This document shows, in pieces, positions 44,946 through 57,399 of a stretch of DNA of 64,000 bases; the first letter of the stretch is position 1; every line of letters starts with the position of its first letter. The notes under the pieces are model-generated. The model was not told where the DNA came from. It searched no databases and saw only the letters and a list, made by a program, of their open reading frames with translations. This stretch comes from Ctenosaura bakeri (taxonomy: Eukaryota > Chordata > Lepidosauria > Squamata > Iguanidae), in assembly GCA_948474755.1 (NCBI GenBank), contig CAOLHI010001033.1, forward strand, positions 248,001 to 312,000, written 5' to 3'. The position numbers and the translations under genes are program-made.

Positions 44946-45315
44946 GAAATTTGCACTGGCAGTAGGCTGGAATAAACAGCACTTGAGGCTTCTTCCAGCT
45001 TCACACTTTGATGATTATATCATATCACTTTGCTTCAGGTGACCCCACCACAGAGTATTCAATCTTTAAAAAGGAAACCCTGAAAAATCAAGTTCATTGT
45101 TAATAAGAAAACAACAGTACAATTGACTAAGGAAGGCTGATTCTGGAGATGGCTCATCACTCTTAAAGTGCTCTGTGCTCAAAAGCAGTCCAAAAGGTTC
45201 TGAACAGGTCTACCCACCTGAAAGCCCCCCAAAAGTGGTGTGATTTGTGTGTGGTGGTGATGGTTACATTTGGATTATGAGACCTATCTTGTTGAAAAGA
45301 AAATGCTGTCACTAA

Positions 45316-45488
45316 GGCCATTTCCGCACTAGCCTGTTATAGCGCTATGATTCCACTTGCAACATCCTATGGAATCCTGGGGTTTGCAGTTTTGGGACGG
45401 GCTGGACGGCCTCTCCCAAAACTGCAAACCCCAGGATTCCATAGGATGTTGCAAGTGGAATCATAGCACTATAACAGGCTAGTGTGGC
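45316..45488. mobile_element. Hairpin MITE, family A copy 5
   Basis: A near-perfect hairpin: 'cctgttatagcgctatgatt' is mirrored by 'aatcatagcactataacagg', and 'ggaatcctggggtttgcagt' by 'actgcaaaccccaggattcc'. The loop is only about 25 bp. The left end is GGCCATTTCCGCAC; the right end has decayed. Confidence 0.75.
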
Positions 45489-46147
45489 AATAAGGAGATG
45501 GTGGTCTAGATAAAAATATGCACGTGCCACATGAAGAGGGTTCAACTTTCACCAAAGTTCAAATGAAAAATACATATGAGAATTACCACTTAGAATAATT
45601 AACCAGTCTCATGCAATTATGGCATTGTTCTCTAACTTAATACTTTTTTTTTTTTTAAAGATAGCCTGGTTTTCTCTCATTGCATTTGGGTCTATTTTGT
45701 ATGTGTGTAAAAGCCAAAACCAAATATTAGATTAATAATTTTATTTTGATGGTATATGCCAGCATCATATTAACATGTTGTTTTTGCTATTAATTTGTTT
45801 TTTGAACTCAAAGCTTAGAGAAGTAATGTTTTCAACTTCAGCATTCATAATCCCCCAAGCAGCATGGTCAGTTGTGTACACAAAGAAGCTGAGTTCAGCC
45901 CCAACACACTATTTCACACATGTTCTATGGGAGACTGAGGAGTTTGTGTCCTGTGCCAATTTCATATCTACCCCAACAAGCTTGCTCAACAAAATGGTGG
46001 ACATGACTTGAAAGAATGCTCTCACATCCAAATGGCCTGCCAAACTTGTACCATATTTTGAAATAAAACATTAGCAACTCCAGCATACCCCTTTAACCTT
46101 AAAATTAGCATAACTATGTAATTAACATAACTACATGTTGCTATGAC

Positions 46148-46350
46148 CATGTAGTGCAGTAGTTAGAGGGCTGGAGTGGGATTTTTGAAACAGGAGTTTT
46201 AATTTCCACTAAGCAGTGATGAAACCTCCTTGATGTGGCTTTGGCTTCTTAATTCTCTCTCAGGTTTACAACATTAGCTGGTTTTTGGAGAATAACACAC
46301 CACAAAGTGGCATGGATGAAAGGAAAGATATAAATTTATCAAAGAAATAA
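46148..46350 (+). mobile_element. Old tRNA-derived SINE
   Basis: 'ccatgtagtgcagtagttag' and 'agggctggagtgggattttt' followed by 'aggagttttaatttccact' look like a SINE head with a decayed B-box. The tail reads 'gaaagatataaatttatc'. Divergence is high. Confidence 0.4.
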
Positions 46351-47156
46351 TTACTAAAATATGTATGACAGTCTGATGTGGCATCATAAACAAAAAGGGC
46401 CTTATTAGTGACAACTCTATTTTTCCCCCTGCCCCCAAAATCAATATCATTTTATCTTCCCTCCCATGCCAAACTTCGAACTTCGCTTCTCTTCCATTGC
46501 CATTTATCTGCCCATAATGAAATGCTTCCCTTTGTCCTGAAAGGACCTTGTCCCCAGGAGGACATGCCCTCGGCGCCAGTGACTCTTCTCATTAGCACCA
46601 AACTCTGTTTATGACAATGAGGCTGTCTGCTGGCAAGAAGTGGAGGAGCTCCATTCTTTTCCTACTTGCATCAGTGTGTGCTGTCAGCATCATCAAAGCT
46701 GCACACCACGCAGTCAGGAGAGGAGAATCCAGGTCTCCTGGTGGGAAGCCCGCCCAGGGGAAAGCAGGCAACATTCCCCTCTCAGTGGAAAATGAAAGGT
46801 GTATTCAGATATATACATCACCCCAAAACACAAGACTTTCCCCAGTTCCTTCCATCTTGGAAATGGAATTGGCAGGTGTACTAATCAACTAATCAATCAA
46901 TTGCTGAATTCAGCTTCTATTTTTGCTCTTCTTTCTGTTTTGCAGAAACAGAATACATTCTGCTACATATGTTCTATTTGGTGTATGTATTTTTTAATGT
47001 TAAAAGAACATACATCTATTATTAGTATTAGTATTTTCAAAGTGCCATTCATTTTTTAAATAATTGATACACTATTTGGTAAACTATCTGCCCTGTTCTT
47101 TGAGGTGGGAAAAAACCTACACAATTTAATTTGTAAATTGTCTGTAGGTAATTTTC

Positions 47157-47233
47157 CTTCTTCTTCTTCTTCTTCTTCTTCTTCTTCTTCTTCTTCTTCT
47201 TCTTCTTCTTCTTCTTCTTCTTCTTCTTCTTCT
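47157..47233. repeat. TTC/GAA trinucleotide microsatellite
   Basis: About 25 uninterrupted CTT/TTC units. The reverse strand reads as poly-Lys or poly-Glu in open frames, which are artefacts of the repeat. Long GAA/TTC tracts can form triplex DNA. Confidence 0.97.
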
Positions 47234-47503
47234 GCATTGACATGAGGTTTACTGTTTAGAGTTGCTATCACATTTGTGGCAAAGCGATGCACATTGGACA
47301 AGAATCCCGCTCACTTAGCAATTGCCCCTGGGGTGGTTCACGAACAAGAAAATAGAAATTAATGAAATCACAACCAAAACAAATACATCAGTCAATTATT
47401 TCTTGAGAACTGACAACAGATTTACCACAGCAAGAGATAAAAATAGAATGAAGAACTAAATGCTTACTGCAGAGGATTGTCTTAAAGTGTTTCTCTCTCT
47501 TAT

Positions 47504-47893
47504 ACAGTAAACCCTCCGCATTGTGGGTTTCACATTTGTGGATTTGATTATTCCTGGATTATTTGCTGCCATCTCTGCTGTCTCCCTATGCCATTTTTAA
47601 TAGGGATTGCAAACCTCATGAGATGACTGAGAAACTGCAAAGAAGGCTTGTAAGCCTCTATTAAAAATGATGTGGGACAGCAGTGGAGGTGGCAGTAAGT
47701 CCCACCAGCCATCCACTTCTGCCTTGTGAAAGAACTCTGATGCCTCAAAGGAATCCATAGTGGATTGAATATGGTGATCATACTTTTTTGAGTGGTAAAT
47801 ATGGTTTGGGAGGGCCTAGAGTTATTCATAGTTTTTCCACTTTCACCTTCACTGGGGTCCTGTGCCCCTAACCGTAGCAAATGTGGAGAGATG
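47504..47893. mobile_element. Tigger/pogo-like non-autonomous DNA transposon, copy 2
   Basis: It starts TA-CAGTAAACCCTCCGC and ends 'accgtagcaaatgtggagag'. It aligns along its full length with 7730-8112, including the inner inverted repeat around 'ccatttttaatagggatt'. There is no transposase frame. Confidence 0.65.
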
Positions 47894-48379
47894 AATATAT
47901 ATGTATGGTGGATCTACCTAGCAGGAGCATTCCAGCAATGCAGTGATGGAACCAGAATACACTGCATGTGCTAACTCTAATCCTAAGGTCATGCACTTCA
48001 CCAGCACCTCTCATCACTCATGCATTCAGTTTAAAGTTTGTAAAGGGAATGCATAGGTTCTTAATTAGGTCCTATTTCAAGGGTCTAGCTATCACTTAAT
48101 GGGGAAGCACCGCCCTAGGCCTCCAGCAAATGGGAGCCTTCTGAAGCCCTAGTTCCTGATCTGATGACCAATATAGCGTCATGGATCCCTCACTCAGGAG
48201 ACCTATTTTTAAAATTTTGGTTCCATACCCAGAGTACTAAGCCATGCCCCTGTCCCATTTAGTTCCACTTTTCATTTGTTCCAAAAATATTCAAAAATAC
48301 TCAAAAATATATATCTTGGGTGTCAAGAAATTTTAATGAGGAGAATCCTGGCCTGATGAGAATATTTACATTTTGGGAC

Positions 48380-48545
48380 TTAATCTGCACAAAATGTGTG
48401 TGTTTTTGCACAGAAAACAGCATTGTATAGAAAACAGGAAACAGCAAAAAATAATACTTCTGCGCAGAATATTGTTTTCCATGGAGAAAATGTTCTTTCT
48501 TGTGTGTGTGTGTGTGCGCGCGCACACACACACACATATTACAAT
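48380..48545. repeat. Decayed TGCACAGAAAA repeat followed by alternating TG/CG/CA tract
   Basis: 'tttttgcacagaaaacagca', 'tatagaaaacaggaaacagc' and 'ctgcgcagaatattgttttc' recur. From 48500 to 48536 a run of TG, CG then CA dinucleotides (GTGTGCGCGCGCACACAC) is self-complementary and is a classic Z-DNA-prone sequence. Confidence 0.6.
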
Positions 48546-48600
48546 GTCAGACGGATCTACCTAGTAAGAACTAGAGTAAGTGCTAGACCATGAATACACT

Positions 48601-49023
48601 TTGGCCTTTTTCGCATGGCATTTTCAATGCAAAAGGGCCCCCTGAGCATCGCGCACATGTGAGGAGTGGCCCACATGACGCACTCACATTTCTGCGATGC
48701 TCCAGGGCCTGGCAGGGACCACTCATGCATTTCTTCATTTCCGGCTTTAAGCCCAAAATGGTGCGCAGTTGCACATTACTCTGGGGCCCTGCACGCACTT
48801 ACCTTGCGTGCGGAGCCTTGGGAGCTGGGCCGGTCGTGCTTCCTGTCCAGTGCAGCCTGGGAAGGTTCCAGGCTGCACCGCGAAAGGAAGAGATGGGGCT
48901 CTTGCACGAGCAGGAAGCTTGTGTGGAGCCGAAGGATCCTGGATGCAAGAGCCTCTCTCCAGAGGCTGCTGCGCAAGCACTACACCCCAGCGCTGAGAAA
49001 AGGTGAGTTGCGGAAAGGGAGAA
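48601..49023. mobile_element. Possible GC-rich DNA element related to 22551-22983
   Basis: The left end 'ttggcctttttcgcatggc' resembles GGCCATTTCCGCAC. A weak inverted partner 'ttgcggaaagggag' lies at about 49010-49023. The interior is GC- and CpG-rich against AT-rich flanks. Overlapping open frames (48590-49006 and others) have no recognisable domain. A CpG island of an unseen gene is the alternative. Confidence 0.4.
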
Positions 49024-50696
49024 AAACTGCAGTTTTCAAAGACTTTCTTGCAGTGGGAAGAAAACAGCTAAAATTATTAATTGCTTTCTTTGTGAACAAA
49101 ATGTGCAAAGAACTGTATCAATAAAGGAAGGACTCACTTCTCAGCAGTCATCTGCATGGCAAGTGCTCTTGGCTGTGCAATCCTGTGCTGTAGTACCTCC
49201 TATGTGAATTGTATGATCAGAGGGGAACTGGTTGCATGCAAGAGACCCAGAAAATAACTTTCAGCACATTTACTGCTACCTAAAACAGCTAATTCCACAG
49301 TGATTAATAAACCAGCAGTTCCCTTCTTGGTAGCCAGAGGGGGATTCACAATTTATCTAGATTACAGCAGAAAGAACTGGTTGAAATAAGGTCCAACCAG
49401 GTACCATGCCATAGCTCAGAGACACAGAAGCACACAAGAAGCCTGACTTCAGCTTCCCAGTAACCACAACAAAGATGTATTTCTACCCATAAAAGGTTTG
49501 ACCAAACACCTATGGGGGAGGGGTCCTTGTCATGAATTTTAGAATTGTTCTTTTGTCTTCAAGGCCACAGCTGAGAATATCCCATGGAATCAACACTCTC
49601 AGGGCTCAAGTCTTCTTTCTCTGTCAAGGCAGCTGTAATAAGGGACAACCTCCAAAGCTTGCTAATAGGAAAGAATCCCAGAGGAGATTCATCCTTCTCT
49701 CTTCAGCAGCCTCATTGGCTCTATGGCTTTCCTATTCACATCAGCCTCACTAGGAGACAGGTAGATGGTAGATCGATTGGAAAGAAGCCCATATACTGTT
49801 ATTGAATGAGTCATACAGGCCAGAGCTTCACAGGTTAAAAATAACTGCAAATGCCTCTGGCAGAACAAGCTTGATGTCCCCTGAATGCTAAATGAGGGAA
49901 CAGAGAATTCAGTGGAAAAGCATATGGAAGGAGGTAGCAGAAGGCATACACAAAGAGACACACATAGTCATGAATATGTATGAATATGAATCACGAATCT
50001 GACATTTCTGCTGCCCCTTCTTCAGTGATGTCAGCGGGGATAAGATTAATGAAGACCATCCGGTGACAACTGTAAAATTCCCAGGATCTGAGCATGGAAT
50101 TCGTAGGTGTTGTTGTTAATTGATGCACTTGATTGTATCTTTTTTGGGGTGCAGGTTTAGCCTGCTTACAGTCCTGTTACAGGATACTGCTTACAATCCT
50201 GTGCAAGTACTCTGTTCACCAGAGAGAAAGAATAAGAAAGAGAGAGAGAGAGAGAGAGGGATTCTGTTAGTGGCATAAACTGGAGTAAGTTAACCATATG
50301 TCTATTTTTGCTGCAAAGGTTGGTATTTCCTTCCTCCCACCATAGTGACCAAAGCCCCTCACCGGATCTACAGTAAAACCAATTAAATCCCCACACTCAC
50401 AGCCATTCATGCCTGGAGGAGAGGAGTGGGCACAGAAGAGTCTAGCTATGTCCCTGTAGACAGACACAAAATGATTATGGTGGCTGCTGAGACCGCCAGA
50501 AGACCCCAGTTGACCTTAGCTGATGATGTAATTGCTTATATGTGCCAGGCAGATGCTTCTGTGATTTCCCTTCTCCTCTAGGCACAAATGGCCATGGGGG
50601 GATGCTATTTCAGTACATCTGTGCCAGCCGTTTAAGCAGAACACTGTCCTTTGTAGTTAAGGTGACCACAATTATGGGATAGTGTAAAACACTGAC

Positions 50697-50812
50697 CCTC
50701 AAACTTTGCTCCTCCAGAAATTTTGGATTTCAACTGCATACTGGCTAGAGCTTCTGGAAGCTGAAGTCCTAAACACCTGGAGGAGCAAAGTTTGAGAGCT
50801 ACTGGTCTAAAA
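50697..50812. repeat. Small palindromic element
   Basis: 'ccctcaaactttgctcctcc' at the left is mirrored by 'ggaggagcaaagtttgagag' at the right. The middle reads 'ttggatttcaactgcatact' and 'agcttctggaagctgaagtc'. It is probably a small non-autonomous DNA transposon or a family D variant. Confidence 0.6.
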
Positions 50813-51189
50813 CAGCCCTCTTGTACCTGGTGACCTCCATATATGCTACCTTTTATCTCTCACAATCCCCCAGCCAAGCAACATGCTCTAAAAGAACACT
50901 TTGGACACGTACTGATTTCTTGCAGGGTCAGTTCTCCCTAGGAAGAGATAAAATCCTTTTACCTCTAGATGTCGATGGCATATACACTTTCACAGACATC
51001 TATTAGGAAGAAACAAGTGTTATCTGCTCTAAACACCTTCTGTTTATTCTCAGGAAACATTCCAGTCACTTACTTAGGCCAGCTCAAGAAGAATCTTCTG
51101 TTCATCAATCAAGGTATGGAACAGGTAACATACTATAGACAGAACCAACAGCAGCTTAAATTGAGCCAGCACTTCTTCAAGAGTTAATA

Positions 51190-51257
51190 ACATAGTTAAT
51201 AACATAGCTCTATGCTTCTACATAGCTCTATGCTTAATAACATAGCTCTATGGGTGC
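51190..51257. repeat. Short tandem array of an 'acatagctctatgc' unit
   Basis: 'acatagctctatgcttctac', 'atagctctatgcttaataac' and 'atagctctatggg' occur in succession, together with repeats of 'taataacatag'. Confidence 0.7.
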
Positions 51258-52594
51258 TGTTGGGTTCATTTAATGATAAACGGAGAAGTAGGGCAAAGTA
51301 CTCTTGCAATTGCATAAATGGGGGGGTCACAAGCCAAGATGCCTTCTCCTACAAAACTAAAGGTTCAGAATTCTTCTTTGTATTTGACCACCCCAGCCCT
51401 ACCATTGAGCTGCAGCGCTTCTTTTCTAGATTTATCAAAATTCTGTGCTCTTCTCCAAGGAGCACAGAAAGTTTTCAAAATACTTTCTGGTCTCCATTTC
51501 TCCAGAAATCTCTCTTGTTCAACAGCTGTATTTCTTCCTGTTTAGGTGGGTAAGTGAGGGAAAAATGTATACAAGGTATCCAAAACACATGCCTGCAGAA
51601 GGAATCCTCCAAATGCCCCCTCCAAATCAAAAATAAAACAACACCCCCCTGCCACCAAACATCTCCCACAACTAGAGCCAGTTCACTATTCCAGTTCTAA
51701 TAATCCTTGAAATCTGCCTTCTCAAAAGGTAAAGGGTAAGCAAAGATCGGAAAGTTCATTTTTTTAAAAAACTACAACTACCAGAATTCCACCAGCCAAT
51801 AAGGGTAGTGATTGTATTGGCTGAAGCAATTCTGAGAGTTGTAGAAAAAAATTCTTAATATTTCCATGGTTTTCTAATAATGTCTCGATTTTGTCCCTCC
51901 TCCACCCATGACCATGGCTATTTCTAGCCCTATAATTCCAATGTCATTAACACCATTTGAGAAGTTTGTACTGTATTGACACAGTCCATAACCATCCTAA
52001 TAGTATTCCTTTACTACTGAATTGGGGTTGTAAATTAGAGAGCTTTCGAGTGCTGCACAGCCATATGATGATGCATAAATGATGGTTCTTGGCATCTTGC
52101 ATTTTCAAGACAAGAAAAACTTGACATGTTAAATGTATGTATGCAATTTATGCCTGTGTTCAAGAGACAGGAGCCAGAAATAAAACAGAAAAGCATGGCA
52201 TGATTTTGTCATATAGTATTTACTGCTGTTTCTGTTGTGTCAAGGGAGGTTTTCCAAACAAGTTGTATGTTCATGCTGGCTCAAAGGTACCCTTATCTAT
52301 CCTCCATTTTTTAGATCTAGGGATGTGCCACTGAGGTATACATAATAACAAAAATGTGTCCAAATTAAGCATTCTGATGTGCTGGAAACTTTAAGAAACT
52401 GGAGTCAAATAGATCTGTGCAAATATGATACATATTTTACCTCTCTTAAGATGGGCACCTTTCCTAGATACACCTTACCTTGATCTTCCCCAACTTGGCA
52501 CCATTCATATGTGCCACCCTAGAACTTATACAGATGACAATGGGAGGTATAGACCAATCCATCTGGAAGGTGCCAGCTTGAGGAAAGCTAGCTT

Positions 52595-52790
52595 ATGCTG
52601 TTGTTGTGTGCCTTCAAGTCATTTCTGACTTACAGTGACTCTATGGTGAACCTAGCACAGGGTTTTCTGGGGCTGAGTGTGTGACACGCCCAAGGTCACC
52701 CAATGGGTTTCTAAGGCTAAGCAGAGAACTGAACCCTGGTCTTCAGGGTCATAGGCCAACATTCAAATCACTACACCACACTGTTTTTCC
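52595..52790 (-). mobile_element. tRNA-derived SINE with CAA tail (minus strand)
   Basis: The plus strand starts 'gctgttgttgtgtgccttca' and 'agtcatttctgacttacagt', the reversed tail. It ends with the reversed B-box region 'gaactgaaccctggtc' and head 'caaatcactacaccacact'. Confidence 0.75.
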
Positions 52791-52799
52791 CTATTGCTG

Positions 52800-54420
52800 T
52801 AAGCTAAGTCTGGCTGGCAGACAGGCAAGGTGACTCTGGCAACCAGTTGCTGTGGCAGAACTTTGAATCATGAGGAGAGCACTAGAGAAAAAAAACTGAA
52901 GGCAGACAAGATTGAGATATTACCCAGAGCAAATGGACCAAGGAAGAGGTGCTATCCCTGGTGTGCTAGACTTAAGACCTAAGTTCAGTAAACACCATGG
53001 GTGGCACCAGAGTTCTGGCTTGGAAATCAGAGAATGAAATGAGAAATTGAAAGAGGACCCAGAGAAAAGCAAGATTTATAGACTGCAGAACCACAAGAAT
53101 GTTCCTGGCTCATGGAATGCATCAGAATGTTTCCCTCGATTAGCCATGCAAAGGGGCAGCAATCAGCAGGAAATAATATGTCTCATAAAGAACAAACAAT
53201 TCATGGTAGAGACAAACGGCAGACAGACCACTTTTTCTGCACTCTCCCAGGCTAGGTAATGTCTGTTGCTCTTTATCTCAAGTGTTCCATTGAATTATCC
53301 ATCACAATGGACCTTGCTGGGAAAAATCACCAGCCTGGTACTGAAATGTGACTGACTCCAAAGTAGGAAAGCAAGAGTTTCGTACATTAAATAAAGATAC
53401 TCATCAGAAGAGTTTAACTGTTGTTGACAAAGTCTGCGGTTGAGGGGTGGGGAGAACAGTCACTATGGAGACTGGTCAGGCAGTAATTTACTACAGGGTA
53501 AAAACTAATTCACACTTTTAATAGAATGTCAGAATTCAAAGGCAACTTTTTTGAATTTCAAACATGATTAGGTTTGTGCGGTTTGTGTTTGCTCTTTGAA
53601 GTGGTGTTTGAAGAACACTTTTAAAAAAACATAGTTTTGGCTTGATTCTTCTTATATGATTAAGTTAATTTATTTTAATGGCATTTCTATTTTGAAACTA
53701 CATTTAAACGCCTCCTTCATAAAGTATGCCTGTAAAATATGCTAAGAGATTTAAGAGATTTAGGCAGAGCCAGAGAGGGACAGACAGAGCCAGACATTTT
53801 GGACTATAGTATCCACAGTCCCTTATCACTGACTATGCTGGATGGAATTGATAAACCAAAACATTTGGTTAGTCAAAGATTCCCCACCGTTCCTCACCAT
53901 TGCCTTATATCTTTACAATCCTATCAGTTTTTCTATGAGGTAACTAAAGAGGATGGGTCTTTCTTTCAGTCGCTGATGTAGATGATCCTCATTCCCACTC
54001 CCCATCTTGTAGCTATCAGGGTTTATTTGTTTTATTTGTTTGTTTGTTTTTCTTTTTCTTTCCCTGATAAAGCTTCAGCTGTAGGGCTGGCCCAAGAAAA
54101 TTTTCTGCTTAAGGAAAAGGGGGAAATGGCATCCTGCTCACTCAAGCCATAAGCATAGTATCGAAAGCCAGCTGAGTTACTTTTGGTACATGAAACAGAA
54201 AAACCCACAAGTTTCTCTGTTTGTGTCTGGCAGTAAAAAAATAAAATAATAATAATAATAGAAATAAAAAAGCAGTAAATTAAATAACTTAACATGTTCT
54301 GCTCTTTTGTAACACCCAAAATCTGGTGCCTGAAGTACCTGCCTGATGCTTACTGTTCAGTGCCAGAACTGGCTGCAGTTTCAAACACTGCTCCAAGTCA
54401 TTGCTATAAGCTAAGCTTCA
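52800..54420. other. Intergenic stretch: no gene seen
   Basis: AT-rich single-copy-looking sequence. It holds short open frames without recognisable domains, a weak family D-like segment near 53800-53900 and an A/T microsatellite near 54236-54270. Confidence 0.4.
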
Positions 54421-54424
54421 TTGG

Positions 54425-54810
54425 TGGCCAATGGTGCAGCCCATGGTCCCCAACAGAGAAGCATTCCTGCCCTTTCACTGATGGTGCCAAGCATTCCCTT
54501 GCAACCAGTGGCAGAGCGGGGTCCCTAAAAAAACTAATTCTACTCAGACTCATATTCGCTGGCCAGCAATCCAGTTACCTGTGGATGGTTAATGGGTCTG
54601 TGGGTTGACGTATATGTCATCAGGGCAAAGCCAATGGAAGGTGGACTCCCAAAGGTTATATGTTTCAGAAGAAACAAAGAAAATCAAGCGAGACCCATCT
54701 ACCCTTCATATGAGAACTGTGCAAGCAGGTGAGTAGCAGGAAAATTCACTCCTTCAATCTGTTCTTAGCCTTCATATCACTTCCAAGTCTCAAAGCTAAT
54801 GCTTTTTGTC
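54425..54810. repeat. Interspersed repeat family C, copy 2
   Basis: It shares ordered blocks with 23105-23500 ('cctttcactgatgg', 'cccaaaggttat', 'catatgagaactgtgc', 'aggaaaattcactcc', 'tctgttct'). No frame is conserved between them. Confidence 0.45.
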
Positions 54811-55884
54811 CTCAGGAGTGTTAGAGGCAGAACTCACTATGCTGCATCATGGTAGGCCCAGCCCTATTCCTGTGACTTGAATAGCTGCATTACCAAGAGT
54901 GCTCTGCCTAGTGTAACAAAGCAGACATGAGAGATGCTTCTTTGCCTGCTGTAATAAAACAAAAAGGATGCAGAGTGATGGGAAATTAATATTATTTTGC
55001 AGGAAGCAACCAGTAGAGGCTATGGACACTATAAATGGATAGAGGATTCATACAGAAAGCACATCTCAACACTGTATATTCTCACTGAGTATGATACCAT
55101 TTAATTATGCTGGTAAATGTATTCTTATACAGTATGACACCAATCAATTATACCGGTAAATGGTCACTTTGACTTCAGTGCCGTGGTGACAGTCGCCTAA
55201 GTGATCCTTGAAATATTTCCAGAGGATTATATTTTTTTAAAACTCTGCAACAACTGTATCTTTTAGGTGAAAATATTTTGTACAAACTGTTAAGCAGAGT
55301 ATCTGAGCCTCAATGAACTTCAAAGTGAAAAAAAACCAACAACAAACCCTCTTTGATCCCATATCTATAAATCTGACAATCCGTAAGTGTAAGTCAAGCA
55401 GACAGAGTGTTTGACAGGGTTCATATTCCCTTGAACTCTGTGGGTGGCCATAGATAAATCAAGCCTGCCCAGCCTCAGTTCCATATCAGGGAAAGGAGAG
55501 AGTAGAAGAGACAGCCATTAACTTTCTCTTTTTACCTGCATAAGTAAAGGAAGGGATTTTGCTGTGGAGATATCTCCAATACACCCTCTTTGGATAAGGA
55601 CCTCCCAGTTGATTCCTTCATACCCAATATAGGCTCAGTTCTTTTGTTCTTATCCTTTTCATTAGCTTGAATATCAGTTATTTTATGGCTCTCTTGCTAC
55701 CTACCCAATTCAATTTGGTGAGGACTGATTTATAACCTTGGGTTTAGTTTTCCTTTGTTTTTCTTCCTATAGAGTTGTCACTGTCTGACATGATTGATTC
55801 TGGAAATTGTCGTCCACAATATCATGTTTCCAAGCTCTTTTGGAGGCATACCAGTTTGTTGGTTTAGAGCAGTGCTACTCAAAA

Positions 55885-56135
55885 GTGGTGGAGGACTGGA
55901 GTGGTACAGTAGTTTGCATGTCAGATTAGGACCCTGAGACACCAGGGTTCAAAACCCTGCTCAGCCAAGGAAGCCTCCCTGAATGACCTTGGCTAGTTAC
56001 ACTGTCTCAGCCTGAGAGGAAAGCAATGGCAAACTCCCATGAAGAAAAGTTGCTGAAAAAAAATCCCATGATAGAGTTTCCTTAGGGTTGCCATGAGTCA
56101 GAAATGACTTGAAGGCACACAACAACAACTCAGAA
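55885..56135 (+). mobile_element. tRNA-derived SINE with CAA tail
   Basis: The head 'ggagtggtacagtagtttgc' precedes the B-box GGGTTCAAAACCC (about 55948). The body is 'gaccttggctagttacactg' and 'gcaatggcaaactcccatga'. The tail 'gggttgccatgagtcagaaa' runs into 'ggcacacaacaacaactc'. All parts are in the normal order. Confidence 0.8.
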
Positions 56136-57194
56136 TGATGATCCATGGACTGGTGCCCATCCCCAGACACTGGTTGCCAATCCATAGTACATTTTCAGAA
56201 AAGGAAGAACTGTAGCCAATTGCCACAAGTATAATGGCTGTCTTTGACATGTTGGAGAAAAAAATACATGCCACTCCACCACATCAGATAACTTAAGAAG
56301 TGGTTTATTGATCTATAGAAGCAGATGGAGCCTGGGCAATCTTCAGGCTTGTGGGTCTACTTTTTTTAACCTTAGAATCTTGAGATCTACTGCAGACCAG
56401 TATCAGAAACGTACACTTTGAATTAAAGAATTCTAAGCCCAGGAATTTGTTCTATCTGTGGACCAGAATTAAACAGAGCTTCTAACCCTCTTTGTATACA
56501 CAACCCAACTGCGGTTTAGCCCCAAGTTTTATTCATTTGTGCAATATACCTCAGGAGGTGGGCTTTTGCTATTGCAATCATTTTGTTGCTGCTGTTCTTA
56601 AACTGGGAATCAGAAACCTTTGACAATCTATTTTAAATCATCTCAAGATCTTTTAGTGAATCCTGATTAGGCTTCCTTACATTCTGAGGAGACTCAACTT
56701 TAGATGCAGATGAGGGAGACCTAAGCTCTAATTCTATATTCATTTTGGCTGAAGAACTGCATAGGAGTGGTTGTTATTTCCTAGAATTCAGGAGTGTAAA
56801 CTGAGTAGGAACACTGAAAATACTTTTTAGAAGTGAGCCCTATTTCCCCAGAATTTTTCCATTAACAGTGTTCTGATGAGATGCTTCCCTGGATTTCTTC
56901 ATTAAGAGTGTTCCAGAATCTTACCTCTAACTAGAAGGATCTACTGCTTCCAAGCAAGACGGTAGATCAATTGATTTGAGGAGAAAGATTACATGAAGTG
57001 AAATAATGCTGCAGTTGTTTGTAAGATGGACTGGTAAGTAGATATGTAGATAGGACAAGCATAGGAACACAGCTTCTCTGTTTCCCTCCTTACTTTCTAC
57101 TCAACACTAAATTGGTATTGGGTGAGGACTGCAGCAGCTAAAAGTTAGATTTCGGGGAGTAAGAAAGGAGATATTTCATAATTCCACCTGTGCA

Positions 57195-57395
57195 CAGAGA
57201 GCCAGCATGAGGTAGTGGTTTGAGCGTTGGACTATGAGCCTGGAGACCAGGGTTCAATTCCCCACTCAGCCATGGAAGCCCACTGACCTTGAGTGGGTCA
57301 CACACATGCTCAGCCCTAGAAAGCCCCATGATAGGTTCACCTTAGGGTCACCATAAGTGGGGAAAAACTTGAAACAAACAACAACAACAACTTTA
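57195..57395 (+). mobile_element. tRNA-derived SINE with CAA tail
   Basis: The head 'gagagccagcatgaggtagt' precedes B-box GGGTTCAATTCCCC (about 57250), the body 'ccactgaccttgagtgggtc', and the tail 'ggtcaccataagtggggaaa' then CAAACAACAACAACAAC. It is the cleanest copy of this family in the window. Confidence 0.85.
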
Positions 57396-57399
57396 CAAT

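Larger units (their letters stand above)
49024..52594. other. Intergenic stretch: no gene supported
   Basis: An AATAAA at 49120 follows no recognisable gene. An AG dinucleotide run is at about 50237-50258. A 115-bp near-palindrome is at 50697-50812, a short tandem array of 'acatagctctatgc' at 51190-51257 and a family D fragment at 51768-51850. Nothing else was recognised. Confidence 0.45.

Noticed and set aside
46611..46892. 93-codon frame with a hydrophobic N-terminal stretch resembling a signal peptide
   Set aside because: No cleavage-site context, homology, splice or transcript support; short frames of this kind are expected by chance.
47049..47301. Poly-Lys and poly-Glu proteins on the minus strand
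   Set aside because: They are translations of the TTC/GAA microsatellite.
48590..49124. Overlapping frames of 138 and 152 codons in a CpG-rich block
   Set aside because: GC-rich DNA gives long chance frames, and neither shows a domain. The block looks like a DNA transposon body.
49120..49126. AATAAA as the poly(A) signal of a second gene
   Set aside because: No exon upstream could be supported.
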